Below are positions 22,391 through 34,693 of a stretch of 64,000 nucleotides of DNA, piece after piece; within the stretch, counting starts at the first letter, position 1, and each line of letters opens with the position of its first letter. This stretch comes from Ctena decussata (Eukaryota; Mollusca; Bivalvia; Lucinida; Lucinidae), in the NCBI GenBank assembly GCA_963989385.1, contig OZ022499.1:54549757-54613756 (forward strand), given 5' to 3'. The position numbers and the translations under genes were made by a program. The notes beneath the pieces were generated by a model. It searched no databases. It had not been told where the DNA came from and saw only the letters and a program-made list of their open reading frames with translations.

Positions 22391-22557
22391 GATGTTACTG
22401 TTTTTTTTTGTTTTTTTTTCAGTTAGGGTAGCTGATTGACCATCTGTCTGTTCGGTTTTCCTTGCATGTCTCTCATGAACTTTTGTCAATTTATGTATAT
22501 GCTTCTTTCCCTTTTGATTTTGAGGGCGGGATATGGGGTTTGATTGTATTAATTTCT

Positions 22558-22780
22558 GGGGCCGTATGCATAAAGCCACTTAAGTCGTTGCTATGCGGTT
22601 GCTAAGGCTAAATATCTATAAAGGAGATTCCCTACAACTATGAAATTTTGTCTGGAGGAACAGTCTTTGAAAGACTGTTCCTCCAGAGCAAATTTCATAG
22701 TTGTAGGGAATCTCCTTCAAAGAAATTTAGCCTTAGCAACAGCATAGCAACAACTTATGCCGTTTTATGAATACGGCCCC
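22558..22780. mobile_element. 223-bp perfect-hairpin MITE, GGGGCCGTAT ends, copy 1
   Basis: The ends GGGGCCGTATGCATAAA and TTTATGAATACGGCCCC are inverted. The inner arms (AGGAGATTCCCTACAACTAT, then TCTGGAGGAACAGTCTTT) are almost perfectly complementary with a tiny loop. A second copy of identical length is at 54497-54719. Confidence 0.9.
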
Positions 22781-23321
22781 CTGATCATTGTCTGTCTTTT
22801 TACTCTGAGAACATAATTGCTGGTGAAAGGACACAGTTCTGATGTGGACAAATTCATTATACCCTCCAAAATCTCAAAAATGTTTTATTCTTTGTTTTAT
22901 AAGCTTACCACATAAAGAAGTTATAAAAAGGGTCAAATATCAATAAAAGATTTTTTTAAGAGTTCGCGGAAACTTTGAGTCCGTATGGTGGTCCCTTCTG
23001 CAGCAAAAAAAATTTTTTCTCAGAATTTACGTTAACTTAATTCACTCAGACTCGGCCAGTAAGGCGATCCCTTATGATGCAATAATTGTTCACGTAAACT
23101 TAGTCAGTATGGCGGTCCCTTCTGAAGCAATATTAATCATTGCTTCGTAAAGGACCGCCATACTAACTTAAGTTTGCGTGAGATCTGAAAAAAATGTCTT
23201 TCATCGATATTTCACCCTTTCTGTCCATTTTTCATATATGAAATAAATAATGACGCTCTTGAAGTAAAGCATGAACTATCAGATTGACAGTATGTACTTA
23301 TTTCCCACTTTCAAACGTACC

Positions 23322-23356
<35 letters not shown>

Positions 23357-24600
23357 TTGTTATTTTTTTTTCACCAGGGCATTAACCATACCGATAAATG
23401 AAAGGGTAATTAAAATCAGAACTTATATATTATTTCTGTGCTGAACTTTACAAACTAACATTTAAATTTTCTTATTAATACATGTATTATGTTATTTACT
23501 CAGAATAAATATTGTTTAAACCAACTAATATGAACAGACCTTGCGGGCTGGCGCCGTTTCTCATGTCTATAAAGTCAAGAAGAAAAATAATGTTTATGAG
23601 ACTAAAATCGTAGAGAAATGTTTAATAAATTCAACATGGCTTGAGGCTGTTATATTTTACCTTTTTAGAGTTTACAATTTTTGATGTGGACATCTGAGAT
23701 AAACATGAATTAAGCAGAGTCGATTACGATCACTCTAGCGAAGTGCTTTCAGTTTAAAGATTTACACCCTCAATATTTCTATTAACTTTTAAATTTCTCA
23801 CAAAAGATTATATCCTAGGCGTGATAATGATTGCTATGAAAAGTACATTTACCTGCCAAATTTATAATTTGTGATTTTCACTGAAAATAGGAGAAATTAG
23901 AAAATACACAAAAAGAGCGGCAATAGCGGGTCGCCATTCCCGCCAAAAATGAAGACTGGATACGCCCAGCAATCAAAGTTAATCAGGTTAAAGTTAAATC
24001 ATGAATAATTTTAAGCCCTTTCTTTAATCGACTTCAGACAGTTATTGGCTGAAAAGAACTCACGTGCACAGATTAGAGGTAAATGCTATTGTAACGTTAT
24101 TTACTCCACCAATCATAAAATTCAAAACATGCTTGCAGAAACGCCAGTGGGAGTCAAGCAATTTATGACGACAAAACATTCGTGAATATTCAAGAAGGGT
24201 TTGCATTGATATATCGTCTCTGCCTCCGTAACAAAGATGTTTTCGCTGAAGATTTTTTTAACAAATCTTAATTATGTTGCATACAACTAGCCAGTTTCAT
24301 AATTTTGTGATTACTTCTTAATAAAATACGAGGGAGTATACCTTTAAGCAAGTATTTTATAGTCAAAATCTGGTAATATTGAGTCCAAAGCATCTATAGG
24401 TACTTCATCGACTAGATATTTGGTTGTTTAAGTGTTTGCAAAGCCTTCGTTATGCAAAATATTTACATTATTAAGGTCGCTGATAAAACGATTATAACGT
24501 CGGCGCTATGACGTAGGTTGTCACCCTTGTTGTGGTTTAAAAGGCATTCACATTGAATTTAAATATGATACTTTACGGTAAACCTGGTTTATCTAATGAT
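22781..24600. other. Unassigned; hairpin and poly-T
   Basis: No gene recognised. There is a hairpin at 23091-23180 (CACGTAAACTTAG...GGCGGTCCCTTCTGAAGCAA with its complement) and a poly-T of roughly 50 bp near 23321-23370. The rest is AT-rich unique-looking sequence. Confidence 0.3.
23091..23180. repeat. ~90-bp inverted repeat (hairpin)
   Basis: CACGTAAACTTAGTCAGTAT and GGCGGTCCCTTCTGAAGCAA pair with TTGCTTCGTAAAGGACCGCC and ATACTAACTTAAGTTTGCGTG with few mismatches and a short TATTAATCA loop. Confidence 0.75.
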
Positions 24601-24621
24601 AAACATTTTCTTCTTTTTCAG

Positions 24622-24663
24622 GCTGTCCAACAGTATATAAAAGATAGTGGAAGATTTAATTAG
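24622..24663 (+). CDS. Weak candidate terminal coding exon
   Basis: A strong pyrimidine-rich acceptor (TTTTCTTCTTTTTCAG, ending 24621) is followed by an open stretch AVQQYIKDSGRFN and a TAG stop. If real, it would be the last exon of an unidentified plus-strand gene whose other exons I cannot find in this window. The first AATAAA in the presumed 3' UTR is ~800 bp away (near 25459). No family match; such short matches arise by chance. Confidence 0.2.
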   Translation, partial: AVQQYIKDSGRFN

Positions 24664-25790
24664 ATCTGTTTTTCTTCCCATAAATTTTCTGGTTTACTGG
24701 GGCTAATGGCTGACACTGTGGTTCTCGAGTTGTTGGTCTTCTTGATTTCTTTTTTTTTTTCTTCTGTCTTTCCTTTTTTCTATTATTTATTTTTTGATCT
24801 TGTTTATGTGCAGTTACCGTCAGGGTCCTAAATATTGAGACAAGATTAAGGCCCCTTACGGACGGTGTGATATGGGCCTTTGCCACTTTAAAACAATACA
24901 TCCCAATGTTTTGTTTAGGCTACTCATCTTTGTCACCAGTAGTAGTTCATCTTAATAACAAAATGACCTGTTGATTCTGTAGTCAGCTGCGGTGGGCGTG
25001 TTTTATGTTTATGTTGTAAATCGATGCCTTGCAAAAATTTCAGTGAGATTCCCGCAAGAACAACAAGAAAAGGCCTATTTTAAAAACTGACTTCCAGATC
25101 GTTGTTGTCAAAATAAGGTATTTCCATTGTTTTCTGTCCTTGAATATTTAATTTATTTAGTTTTTGGATTAATCACTTTTTGCATCATTTATATTTATTA
25201 CATTTGTTTTACCAAGATTCTTTGTGCACTATCAATGAACAATCCTTTGCCCCTCAACAACAAAGTTTTCAAATATTTTAGCGATAACTTTGATCAGAGA
25301 AAACTGTTGACAAGTGCAGTATTTTCTATGATATCAAAACAAAGAAAAATTTAATTTCATAAGGAATGTCTGGGCATGGGACTGGTTTATTTATTCACGT
25401 CTTTCTATATTTAACTCAGCTTTACTATTTTTATCACTAGAATTTTATTAAGCAAACAGAATAAACAACAGACTTCTTAATTACTCAGCCTAAAAGCCTT
25501 TAATGAAAAAAGGAAGGAACAGCATAAAAGAAATTAATTCCTCTTTCCTAGCGTATTAGGAGCGGACATCAAGACTTGATATGTGTCAAAAGAAACTGTT
25601 TCTGATCGCGTAAGCGTAAAGACAAGAAAGATGGCATCCCTACAGCCTGCTTTGAGTCACGGCGTCCCAGTTTATATAGAACCAAAGAATACGTGAGCTG
25701 GAAAGACTGATCAGACTGACGGTGGCTCAGTCTGAACTGAGTTTACAGTCTTTGTTTCTGTCCAGAGGAATATTTTCTCGCATAGTGTTC
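24664..25790. other. Unassigned sequence
   Basis: No gene, RNA or repeat recognised. There is a T/C-rich stretch near 24745-24790. Confidence 0.3.
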
Positions 25791-25795
25791 CATTG

Positions 25796-26030
25796 GAGCC
25801 GCGACAAGACAAAACCAAGAAAATTGTACGTGCGCCCAGCAAAGACTTAGATCAGCCTTGGCATCCACTCAATATGATAAGTCGTCGCTGTTGGCATGGA
25901 GGTAGCCTAGACTCTTGGCCACCTTTTCAGCGCACAGTGAAGACTCTGATCAGACTTGGCGGATGCCAAGCTTGATCTGAGTCTTCGCGTGGCACACATG
26001 CCACTTTGTTGGTTTTGTCGTGCCGCAGCC
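25796..26030. mobile_element. GAGCC-MITE copy
   Basis: Ends GAGCCGCGACAAGACAAAAC and GTTTTGTCGTGCCGCAGCC; inner arms CAGATCAGCCTTGGCATCC / GGATGCCAAGCTTGATCTGA. Confidence 0.85.
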
Positions 26031-26196
26031 AAGTTGTTTGTTTTGTGTTTGTACTTTCTTTCTAAACAATCAACTCTGGCTCTCATCAAACAAATGCTCT
26101 AGAAATGATATTTACTTTTGCTAATGTTTCCCTAGTGATCGCCAATATTAACTTTGTCGTAATAGTAATGAAATACATTGCATTTCAACTGCTTAA

Positions 26197-26399
26197 CTCT
26201 TTCACTACCAAAAAGCAGACGACAAAATTTACGTCTGCAAAAATTAAAAAAATGCCTTGTCCAAGACTTTTTATATTGAGAATTCAAAGACTAGAGGGCA
26301 AACAGTGTAGATCTAGATGAGGCGGCTCATTATGAGCCGCCTCATCAGGATCTACGCTGTTTGCAAATTTTGCTAATTGCGTCACTGGGGCTTAAAGAG
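26197..26399. mobile_element. TTAA-flanked MITE, CTCTTTC ends, with 67-bp cassette
   Basis: TTAA at 26193-26196 and 26400-26403 flank CTCTTT...AAAGAG. The central 26298-26364 is the 67-bp palindrome GCAAACAGTG...CGCTGTTTGC, including GAGGCGGCTCATTATGAGCC. The TTAA target suggests piggyBac-type mobilisation. Confidence 0.75.
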
Positions 26400-26524
26400 T
26401 TAATACAACAATCGTGTGACATAGATTAGAACAGCGAATGGAATGGGTTAAACTAGACTGGAATGGATAAGATATATACATTCCATTGGTTACAATTTTT
26501 TCCCAGAGCTTGGGACGGTACACT

Positions 26525-26572
26525 TACAGGAAAGAATTTGCTTTCTCAGTGGGAGCAAATTCTTTCCTGTGA
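26525..26572. repeat. Short inverted repeat
   Basis: TTACAGGAAAGAATTTGCT pairs with AGCAAATTCTTTCCTGTGA across a ~10-base loop. Confidence 0.7.
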
Positions 26573-26784
26573 GTCAACCAAAATTAATATAATGAAGTAG
26601 AAATGATTATCCCGGCCAGTCCATTTCATTTCACTCCAATCCATTCCATTCCATTTCAGATTTTAAACAATGCCTGAGCGTATGGCTCAAAGACAATAAT
26701 CAGAATTTATCTCTGTCCCTGCCGTCCTCAGATCACGTTTGAATGATTTTGTGTCCATACCCAATGCAATTCCTTTTAACAAGG

Positions 26785-27250
26785 TCAGAATGATTCAGTT
26801 TCAATGTTTTACTACATTCTATGGGAGAATTGAGCTGGAATACTCTCCAGAAATAGACAAATCCACAAAGCATACTAAAATAAAAGCACCAGGACTGTTC
26901 ACTATTGGAGACCTGAACGAACTCCGTGAAAGTAAAATTGACCTCACATGTGCGCTTTAGTAAATACTAAAGTGATTATATGCTAAGATGTCTTATACGA
27001 AAGCGAGTGCAGAAACAATGTCAGTATGACTCAGTTTCAATGTACATGTTTTACTGCCTACTAGGGAGAATTGAAAGCTATAATTGTCTTCAGAATAGAC
27101 AAGTCCACTAGGCGTACTAAAAATAAAAGCACCAGAAAAGTTCACTATTGGAGACCTGAACGAACCTCGTGAAAGTCAAATTAACCGGACATCTGCGCTG
27201 TAGTAAATACTCAAATGATCATATGCCAAGATATCTTATACGAAAGTGAG
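26785..27250. repeat. Two-copy ~240-bp tandem duplication
   Basis: Blocks TCAGTTTCAATG, GGGAGAATTGA, AATAAAAGCACCAG, TTCACTATTGGAGACCTGAA and TCTTATACGAAAG recur in order in 26785-27010 and 27025-27250, with ~15-20% divergence. No coding frame is conserved between copies. Confidence 0.8.
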
Positions 27251-27725
27251 TGCCATTTAATCAGCAAAAATTATATATTGTAAAAACTTTTAGAGTTGCA
27301 AAAGTTCAATCAGATCGTATGTATCTTTAGCTTTTACTTAGGCAGGAGCAAATAATTTCTGTCACGGGGCTATCAACTTCTGTTATGGATATAGAACTTC
27401 TTTTGTGATGGTAACCTCACAGGTTCTGGCTTCTGCGTGCAGAGAACTCTCCAGGTTATCGGTGTTTAATCTGTGCAGACAGCTTGTATGGATAATCACA
27501 TCCGGGGGAAAATCCCTTTCGATTATTGGCCACATTATGAAAATTAATGTTTTCATGTACAAAGGCATAAATTGAAATGCTAAATAAAAGGCTGTATACT
27601 ATATAGTCTTTCCTGATTACGTTTCACAAAACACATTTTGAAAGCTTTGTAAAATAACAAGTACAACTGCTCAAAAGCAGCTGCCCTTTTAGATTCTCTT
27701 GACATTTCTCAATAAAAAAAAAAAA

Positions 27726-30285
27726 CAAGTAGCCCAAAGGGCAACAATTGCTCACCTGAGAGACATTGTAAACCTATAGGGATATTTAAGATGCTCAAGG
27801 GCAGCTAACTCCACAGTCAGTGGTCCAATCAGGCTGAAAATTAAACTCATCCAAAACATTATGTATGCCCTCATTTAATATATGCAAGTTTAAAAAGTAA
27901 CCGATCAAGAGCACAATAGACAGAGCTGTCAAGGGCAGCTAACTTCGCAGTGATTGGCCTGATCTGGCCAAAAATTTGAACTTGTTTAAGATATTATGCA
28001 TTTCCTCATTATCTGCAAGTTTGAAAAGGATCAGATCAGTAGAAACCAAGAAAAAGTGGCGACATTGATTTTTTGGATGCTCAGGGCAGGTACTCCATAG
28101 TCAGTGGTGGGATCTAGCCGAAATGCTAACTAATCCAAGCTTTTATGCATATCTTCATGACCTGCAAGTATGAAGAGGATCCGATGAAAAATGAAAATGT
28201 GACGAGTTGTTTTCTCCATTATAAGACTTTGGGATTTTTTTCAAACGCTCAAGGGCAGCTAACTCCGTAGTCTGTGCTCAAATCCGGCCAAATTTTGAAC
28301 CCATCCAAGCTCTTATGTATGTCATCATTACCTGCAAGTATGATAAGGATCTAATCAAAAACCTTGATTGCAGCACCCTAAAAGTCAAACTTGCTCCAGA
28401 TATTGTTATCCCCTACATTTGTGTGAATTTATTTTAAAATCCGTTGAGAAATGTAGGTGCTAGAGCCAAGACAAAGTTTTCCTAAAAATAGCCACAGTGA
28501 CCTTGACCTTGGGCACAGCATCCTGAAAGTCAAACTTGCTTGAGATATTGTCATACCCTACATTTGTGTCAAGTTATTTCAAAATCCATGGAGAAATGAA
28601 GGTGCTAGGGCGATGACAAAGTTTTTCTAAAAATAGCCACAGTGACCTTGACCTTGGGCGCAGCATCCTGAAAGTCGAACTTGCTCAAGATATTGTCATG
28701 CCCTACATTTGTGTGAATTTATTATAAAATCCATTGAGAAATGTAGGTGCTAGAGCGCTGACAAAGTTTTTCTAAAAATAGCCATAGTGACCTTGACCTT
28801 GGGCGCAGCACCCTGGAAGCCAAACTTGTTTGAGATATTGTCATGCCCTATATTTGTGAGAAGTTGATTTAAAATCCGTTGAGAAATGTAGGCGCTAGAG
28901 CGATGACCAAAGTTTTACTAAAAATAGCCACAGTGACCTTGACCTTGGGTGCAGCACCCTGAAAGTCAAACTTGCTCTAGATATTGTCATGCCCTACATT
29001 TGTGTGAATTTATTTTAAAATCTGCTTAGAAATGTAGGTGCTAGAGCGTTGACAAAGTTTTTCTAAAAATAGCCACAGTGACCTTGACCTTGGGCGCAGC
29101 ATCCTGAAAGTCGAACTTGCTCGAGCTATTGTCATGCCCCACATTTGTGTGAAGTTATTTTAAAATCTGCTGAGAAATGTAAGTGCTAGAGCGCTGACAA
29201 AGTTTTTCTAAAAATAGCCACAGTGACCTTGACCTTGGGTGCAGCATCCTGAAAGTCAAACTTGCTCGAGATATTGTCATGCCCTACATTTGTGTGAATT
29301 TATTTTAAAATCTGCTGAGAAATGTAGGTGCTAGAGCGCTGACAAAGTTTTTCTTAAAAATAGCCACAGTGACCTTGACCTTGGGCGCAGCATCCTGAAA
29401 GTCAAACTTGCTCGAGATATTGTCAAGCCCTACATTTGTGTGAAGTTATTTTAAAATCTGCTGAGAAATGTAGGTGCTAGAGCGCTGACAAAGTTTTTCT
29501 AAAAATAGCCACAGTGACCTTGACCTTGGGCGCAGCATCCTGAAAGTCGAACTTGCTCGAGATATTGTCACGCCCGAAATTTATGTGAAGTTATTTTAAA
29601 ATCCGTTGAGAAATGTAGGCAATAGAGCGATGACAAAGTTTTTCTAAAAATATGTGATGACGTTGTTTTCTCCATTATAACACTATGGGATTTTTTTCAA
29701 ACGCTCAAGGGCAGCTAACTCCGTAGTCTGTGCTCGAATCCGGCCAAATTTCGAACTCATCCAAGCCCTTATGTATGTCATCATTACCTGCAAGTATGAT
29801 AAGGATCTAAGCAAAAACAGTTGAGAAAACGTGATGACGCCATTTTCCCCATTATAACCCTATGGGATTTTTTTCAAACGCTCAAGGGCAGCTAACTCCG
29901 TAGTCTGTGCTCGAATCCGGCCAAATTTCGAACTCATCCAAGCTCTTATGTATGTCACCATTACCTGCAAGTATGATAAGGATCTAATCAAAAACAGTCG
30001 AGAAAAGGTGATGACGCCGTTTTCCCCATTATAACCCTATGGGGGCTATCTGTTGCCATGGAAACCAAAGTTCTGAGCTGATCTGCACCAAAACCTAATG
30101 CAGCCTTTCCCCCACCCCAATGATGCTTCAGATAAAATTTGATTGCAATCAGCCCACTGGTTTCTGAGATATTCATGTTTGAAAGTGTTGACGCACGCAC
30201 GGACGCACGGACGGACGCACGGACGGACGACAGCTCGACTCCCATCCTATAAGCTCACCTCTGAGCCTTCGGCTCAGGTGAGCTA
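27726..30285. mobile_element. GCTCACCTGAG-type element with 145-bp tandem core
   Basis: It starts AGCCCAAAGGGCAACAATTG followed by CTCACCTGAG, and ends GCTCACCTCTGAGCC...CTCAGGTGAGCTAAAA. Segments with CTCAAGGGCAGCTAACTCC recur near 27800, 27938, 28247, 29700 and 29880. An (ACGCACGGACGG)n tract lies at 30183-30235. A fragment in the opposite orientation is at 46068-46350, and a relative with similar ends at 59041-60491. Non-coding. Confidence 0.75.
28360..29640. repeat. 145-146-bp tandem repeat, 8 full units
   Basis: GTGACCTTGACCTTGGG begins at 28497, 28642, 28787, 28933, 29078, 29223, 29369 and 29514, i.e. every 145 or 146 bp. Each unit also carries CATCCTGAAAGTCAAACTTG, GAGATATTGTCATGCCC, TACATTTGTGTGAA and GAGAAATGTAGGTGCTAGAG. 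Partial units lie at both edges. Confidence 0.95.
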
Positions 30286-30973
30286 AAAATAAAATAAAAA
30301 AACAAAAAAAAAAAAAAACAGAAAAGCCAGCAACAGCCAATGAAACTATATCCTTCCTATACTTAACTTGTACAGTAGCCGAGCCGTGTTAGATAAAGTA
30401 TAAGCTCCTGAACTGGTTTAAGCTAGACTACAACTATATGATGGTCAGATTTACTTTTATAAATTTAACCCACCTAAAACATTTCCCCTGAAGCTAAGTT
30501 GACAAACTCATGCTCACTTGGATATAGCAGACGTAGGTACATGTATATAGTTACGCACCACAATTAATATGGCCAATTGACTTCAGTGTTAATTCTAATA
30601 GCTGAAGATACTTACAAAATGGAGCATATCCCAAATCCATCGCCGGCTTCTGTCTCAGTCTTTAAGGGCAAGCAAACTCTAACTGATCCTGGGTGCTTTG
30701 ACCATACATTCACCACCATCTTTATGCATGATATGTAAGCATCTGAGTCAGGGGTCGTTTCGTCTACTTTCAAGGCTGCCAGTCTTGGAAAACCCCTAGG
30801 TTGTTGCCTCGTTCTGGCACACAAATAGGTCCACTTTTATTAGGTTAAAACTTCATGGATTGTAGTCCCTGAGCTCCAGCTCCCCCTGAAACAGTCAGAA
30901 CATTCATATATCTTATAACTCTCACATGCCATATACTCAAATGAGGATCTTTAATGCTTCTTAGGAACTATTT

Positions 30974-32081
30974 ATACCCCCGGCATACGCATTCGTCCGA
31001 TTCCGTTCTTCCGTCCGTCCGTCCGTCTGTCCGTCCGTCCGTCCATCTGTCCGTCCGCGAGTTAAAATTTGAATTGAAATTGCGTTAAAGTTTTTTGAGT
31101 TCTTATATTATCCAAACCCTATGTTAGATTGGCTTTATATTTGGCATGATGATAGATAATGGACCAAATTTGTATCCTGTACCACCCCAACTAATGCATG
31201 TGACCTACAGGTCAAGGTCACGGACTTGAACTTTTCATGTCAAAGTTTTGCGTTAAAGTTTTTGAGATCTTTGTATAATTGAAACTCTTTGTCGAATTGG
31301 GTCGGTGTTAGACATGATGATATAATGAAAGATGTTGGTCCAAAGTTTTATTCAGTACCATCCCCACGCATGCCTGTGACCTAGAGGTCATGGTCACGGG
31401 CTTGGACTTTTCATGTTAAAGTTTTGTGTAAGAGTTATAAGATCCTATATCATCCAAACACTTTGTTCAGTTTGGTTAATATCTCCAAAGTTTTATTTTG
31501 TACCATCTTACACATGCCTGTGACCTAGAGGTGAAGGTCATGGACCTAGACATTTTCAGCTATTTTTGTGTTAAAGGTTTTATGATATCATCCAAATCCT
31601 TTGTTGGGTTTGGTTTATATTTGGTATGATGATAGGTGCTGGTCTAAAAATTTATTCTATACTTTCCCCACACAGGCCTTGACTGACGGTCAAGGTCACA
31701 GACTTGCGCTTTCCATGTTGAAATTTTGTGTTAAATTCATATTCTTTGCTTATTTTTCCATCTTCTTGAATACAACCTTTTGATATGTGACTGTTTACCG
31801 CAAGGTTGCAACAGTTTACATCATCTGGATGATGCGGCTGACATAAGGTCAAGGTCACATACTTAAACAGCTGCAACAATGTACTGCTTTCATATATTTC
31901 AGAAAAACATCAGTGGAATCTTTTTATATGTTACCCTGTTTACTTCTAACTTGCAGCAGATTAGTTTTGCTGCTGCTGACCAAGACAAGGTCACTGACTT
32001 TGAAATTTGTATTTAATATGTGTTAACTGTTTGTGTTTAAAGTTAAGTATCAGTAGGCGGTGGAGCTAGCCGGGGGTATAC
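30974..32081. mobile_element. TATACCCCCGGC-ended dispersed repeat
   Basis: Left TATACCCCCGGCATACG and right AGCCGGGGGTATACG are inverted. A (CCGTCCGTCCGTCTGT)n tract follows the left end. Inside, degenerate ~160-bp units contain GTCAAGGTCAC (near 31211, 31391, 31532, 31689, 31848, 31987) and TTTTGCGTTAAAG. Relatives are at 6744 and 40427. Confidence 0.7.
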
Positions 32082-32635
32082 GTTAGCCCCTGTTCACTTG
32101 CTCTAGTTTACACTGTACCAAAACACTGTGACGTCAATGAAAGTGCGCCGCCATATGGCACACCTAAGCCAGGAGCTTTTATTTATTGAGATATGTAAAG
32201 GGAAATTAAAAGGGCAGCTGCTTTTGAGCAGCTGTACTATTTATTTTACAAAGCTTTCAAAATGTGTTTTGTGAAACGTAACCAGGAAAGACTATATAGT
32301 TTACAGCCTTTTGTTTAGCATTTCAATTTATGCCTTTGTACATGAAAACATTAATTTTCATAATGTGGCCAATACTCGAAAGGGATTTTTTCCCGGATGT
32401 GATTATCCATACAAGCTAAGAAATTATTTGCTCCTATTTGCTCCTGGCCAGTTTCATCACATTTGTTAAACACGGTACGGGCTTGGAAGATTCCATGTGT
32501 CCAATGGCGGCTTTATGAAAGGTACTCGTTCCAATTTCTAGTTCATTTTCTTTGTCTTTACAAAATTATATCCACTTACTCCCAATTAGTAGCGAGCTAA
32601 ATTCCCATTAAATTTCCGTGAAGTATTTAGAGAGA

Positions 32636-32900
32636 GGCGCCGTGGTAGAGTGGCTAGAGATGCTCGGCTATGGTGAAGAAGGTCGCGGGTTTGAATCCGC
32701 GATTGACTTAAAAACTCTGTCGGCTCAGGAGTAAATGTATACCTTTTTGGAATCTGGGAATGTTAAGGGCAGCGGGAGGGGAGTGATGGACTTTGTCTTT
32801 CATATGGTGTGCTCAAGATACGGTGGGCACCAACACTACCGACCCTACCGCCTCAAAACTGAGGGAAATTTTACCCTTACCATTTCGTACATTGAATTAT
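32636..32900 (+). mobile_element. tRNA-derived SINE (plus)
   Basis: GCGCCGTGGTAGAGTGGCTA (A box TGGTAGAGTGGC) and GTCGCGGGTTTGAATCCGCG (B box GGTTTGAATCC) form a tRNA-like pol III promoter. The body extends to roughly 32880-32900. The right end and a target duplication were not resolved. A minus-strand relative is at 10360-10612. Confidence 0.65.
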
Positions 32901-33286
32901 ATTTCGAAAAGTGTAAAATTACAAAATCAATTTGATAACTTGAAATACTCAGGCCCATATGAAATATTAGTCAATCCTAAGAGGGCTTGGCTAAATCTAA
33001 GGATTAAGCAAAACCAAAATAACTACTCTTGGTGTTCTAACTATTCAAAAAAGGCTGGTTGACAAGCTAATTCAGACAAATTGTTTTGCAGCTCACTCAA
33101 AAAAGCTACCGTTGCTGAAGTTTCAATAACTCAAGTCTGAAAGCATGCTAAATAATAGAGTTGGTGCTGCTTTGAATATTAATGACAGCGCACTTCTGAT
33201 TATGGGACTGTGAATAAAGGGAAAAAATAATTAAACGCTCTTTCAGTGTCATCATAAGATGGTCAGCAAAATCGAGTATCAGTGCA

Positions 33287-33520
33287 AGCGGGGGTGGTCG
33301 GTGGTGCGATGGTGCTGTGTGTAACTTCCAGTGCCGGGGCGTCCTAATGATTTGAAACATTGTAGGTCAAGGGCCTACTGTGCTTGCCGTAAGTGGAAGT
33401 AGGGTTATTTGGACATTTTTTCTCTCTTCTATCATTTCTCTTCTTTCTCCCTCTCTCTGGGAGACGGCCCGATATAGACTGAAACATTGTCTCAAAGGGC
33501 CGTTAAACCCAAAACAATCA
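33287..33520 (+). mobile_element. SINE 3' region, GGCCGTTAAACCC tail
   Basis: Second copy of the family at 22175-22390. It ends CTCAAAGGGCCGTTAAACCC and an AATCAATCAGTCAG tail. Confidence 0.65.
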
Positions 33521-34693
33521 ATCAGTCAGTGCAGGCATTCTGATAACTTGGCCAGGGCTTTCGCGATGCTTTGTTCTACTATGCAGAAAAGACATTTGGC
33601 CGATGCAATTTGTGCGCTGCAGCAGAAGGCGATCACATCTTGGTTTAAACATGTTTACTTCAGTTTTTACACAACATGTATATACAACACAACATGATTT
33701 TAGGATTAGAAGGAAAGCACATTGCGTCTTGATCAGTCACGTGCCAGGTAATCAAGAGAAGATAAAATACTGACGTGTTAATCGAACACTTGATAGTCGC
33801 ATACCCAAAATAAACCTTTTTAAAATCAAATCTTGCAGAAAATTTGGAAATAAAACTAAACTGAAGGTGCTATATAGCCGAATAAATGATTTAAAATGCT
33901 TAAACCAGCACATGGCAAAATCGGACGGGTTGGTTTAAAAAAAAACATAAAGCATTATTTACTGTTTAAGGTTCCGCAGTACACTTCGGCCATTTTGGAC
34001 CATATTTCTGCATAAAAGCACATCTAATCACAGCCCAAATAAAGCAAATTTTTGAAATAAAAGTGGTTCTTTCTCCTAGGTATAATGAAACTGTATCTCT
34101 AAATGTACAGAATGCTATTGTAAAAGGTACCTTTGAAGAGTTCTCATTTTTTTCGTTTTTCTCTCACATGGTCAAAATTTGTCTAAGTCCATTTTATACA
34201 AGAAAGTGTTGATATTATCCCTGTGATGTCACATGATATTATTCAAGCATTACTGAGTTTGTCCTCCTGAACACACTGTTCACCCAGATGCAACAAGTTG
34301 GTGCCAATGCCAAAACATGCACATATAAGTTTATGGGGAAAATGCACTTTTTGAAGTGCATGCTACTATTATTTGTCTGTGTATTGTTACAGAAGTGCTA
34401 GGAATTTGCCATCAGTGTTGAAGGCAGCAAGTTCCAGCAGCTAAGCCTGGGCAAGTATTTGAAACTGTGGGGGCTTCGAGCCTAATGTGAAGCCATATAT
34501 CAGTTATGAATCATTCTTTCTATTCTGTAATGTTAACTATTCAATATAATGATTAAAACGCCCATCTCTGTGATTTACTTGTCTTTTAAAAATCATGTTA
34601 TAACAAGTGATAAACAGCCTAGACTTCTCATTTGCTCCTTACTTGGAGCCCTTTACTCCATTTGTTTGGCTGGGCACTCCTTTTTTCAGAGAA

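Larger units (their letters stand above)
27343..32446. mobile_element. 5.1-kb composite foldback element
   Basis: The left arm (27343 to about 27710) matches the reverse complement of about 32186-32446. Landmarks are AGGAGCAAATAATTTCT, ATGGATAATCACATCCGGG, ATGAAAATTAATGTTTTCAT, AGTCTTTCCTGATTACG and TCAAAAGCAGCTGCCCTTTT. The left arm has ~110 unmatched bases (about 27361-27475). The interior contains two other repeats, 27726-30285 and 30974-32081, so it is a nest of elements with no transposase. Confidence 0.75.

Noticed and set aside
24656..24901. 81-residue minus-strand frame with a lysine-rich run
   Set aside because: The run is produced by a T/C-rich low-complexity stretch; no domain.
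28497..29530. Functional nuclear-receptor enhancer array
   Set aside because: Motif presence alone cannot show function; all unit positions are similarly conserved. Kept only as a testable observation.
28360..29640. CRISPR-like array
   Set aside because: The whole 145-bp unit is conserved, with no unique spacers, and the genome is animal. It is an ordinary tandem repeat.
29988..30245. Open frame with RASVRASVRAS repeats
   Set aside because: Translation of the (ACGCACGGACGG)n tract at the end of a dispersed repeat. The similar frame at 45976-46335 has the same origin.
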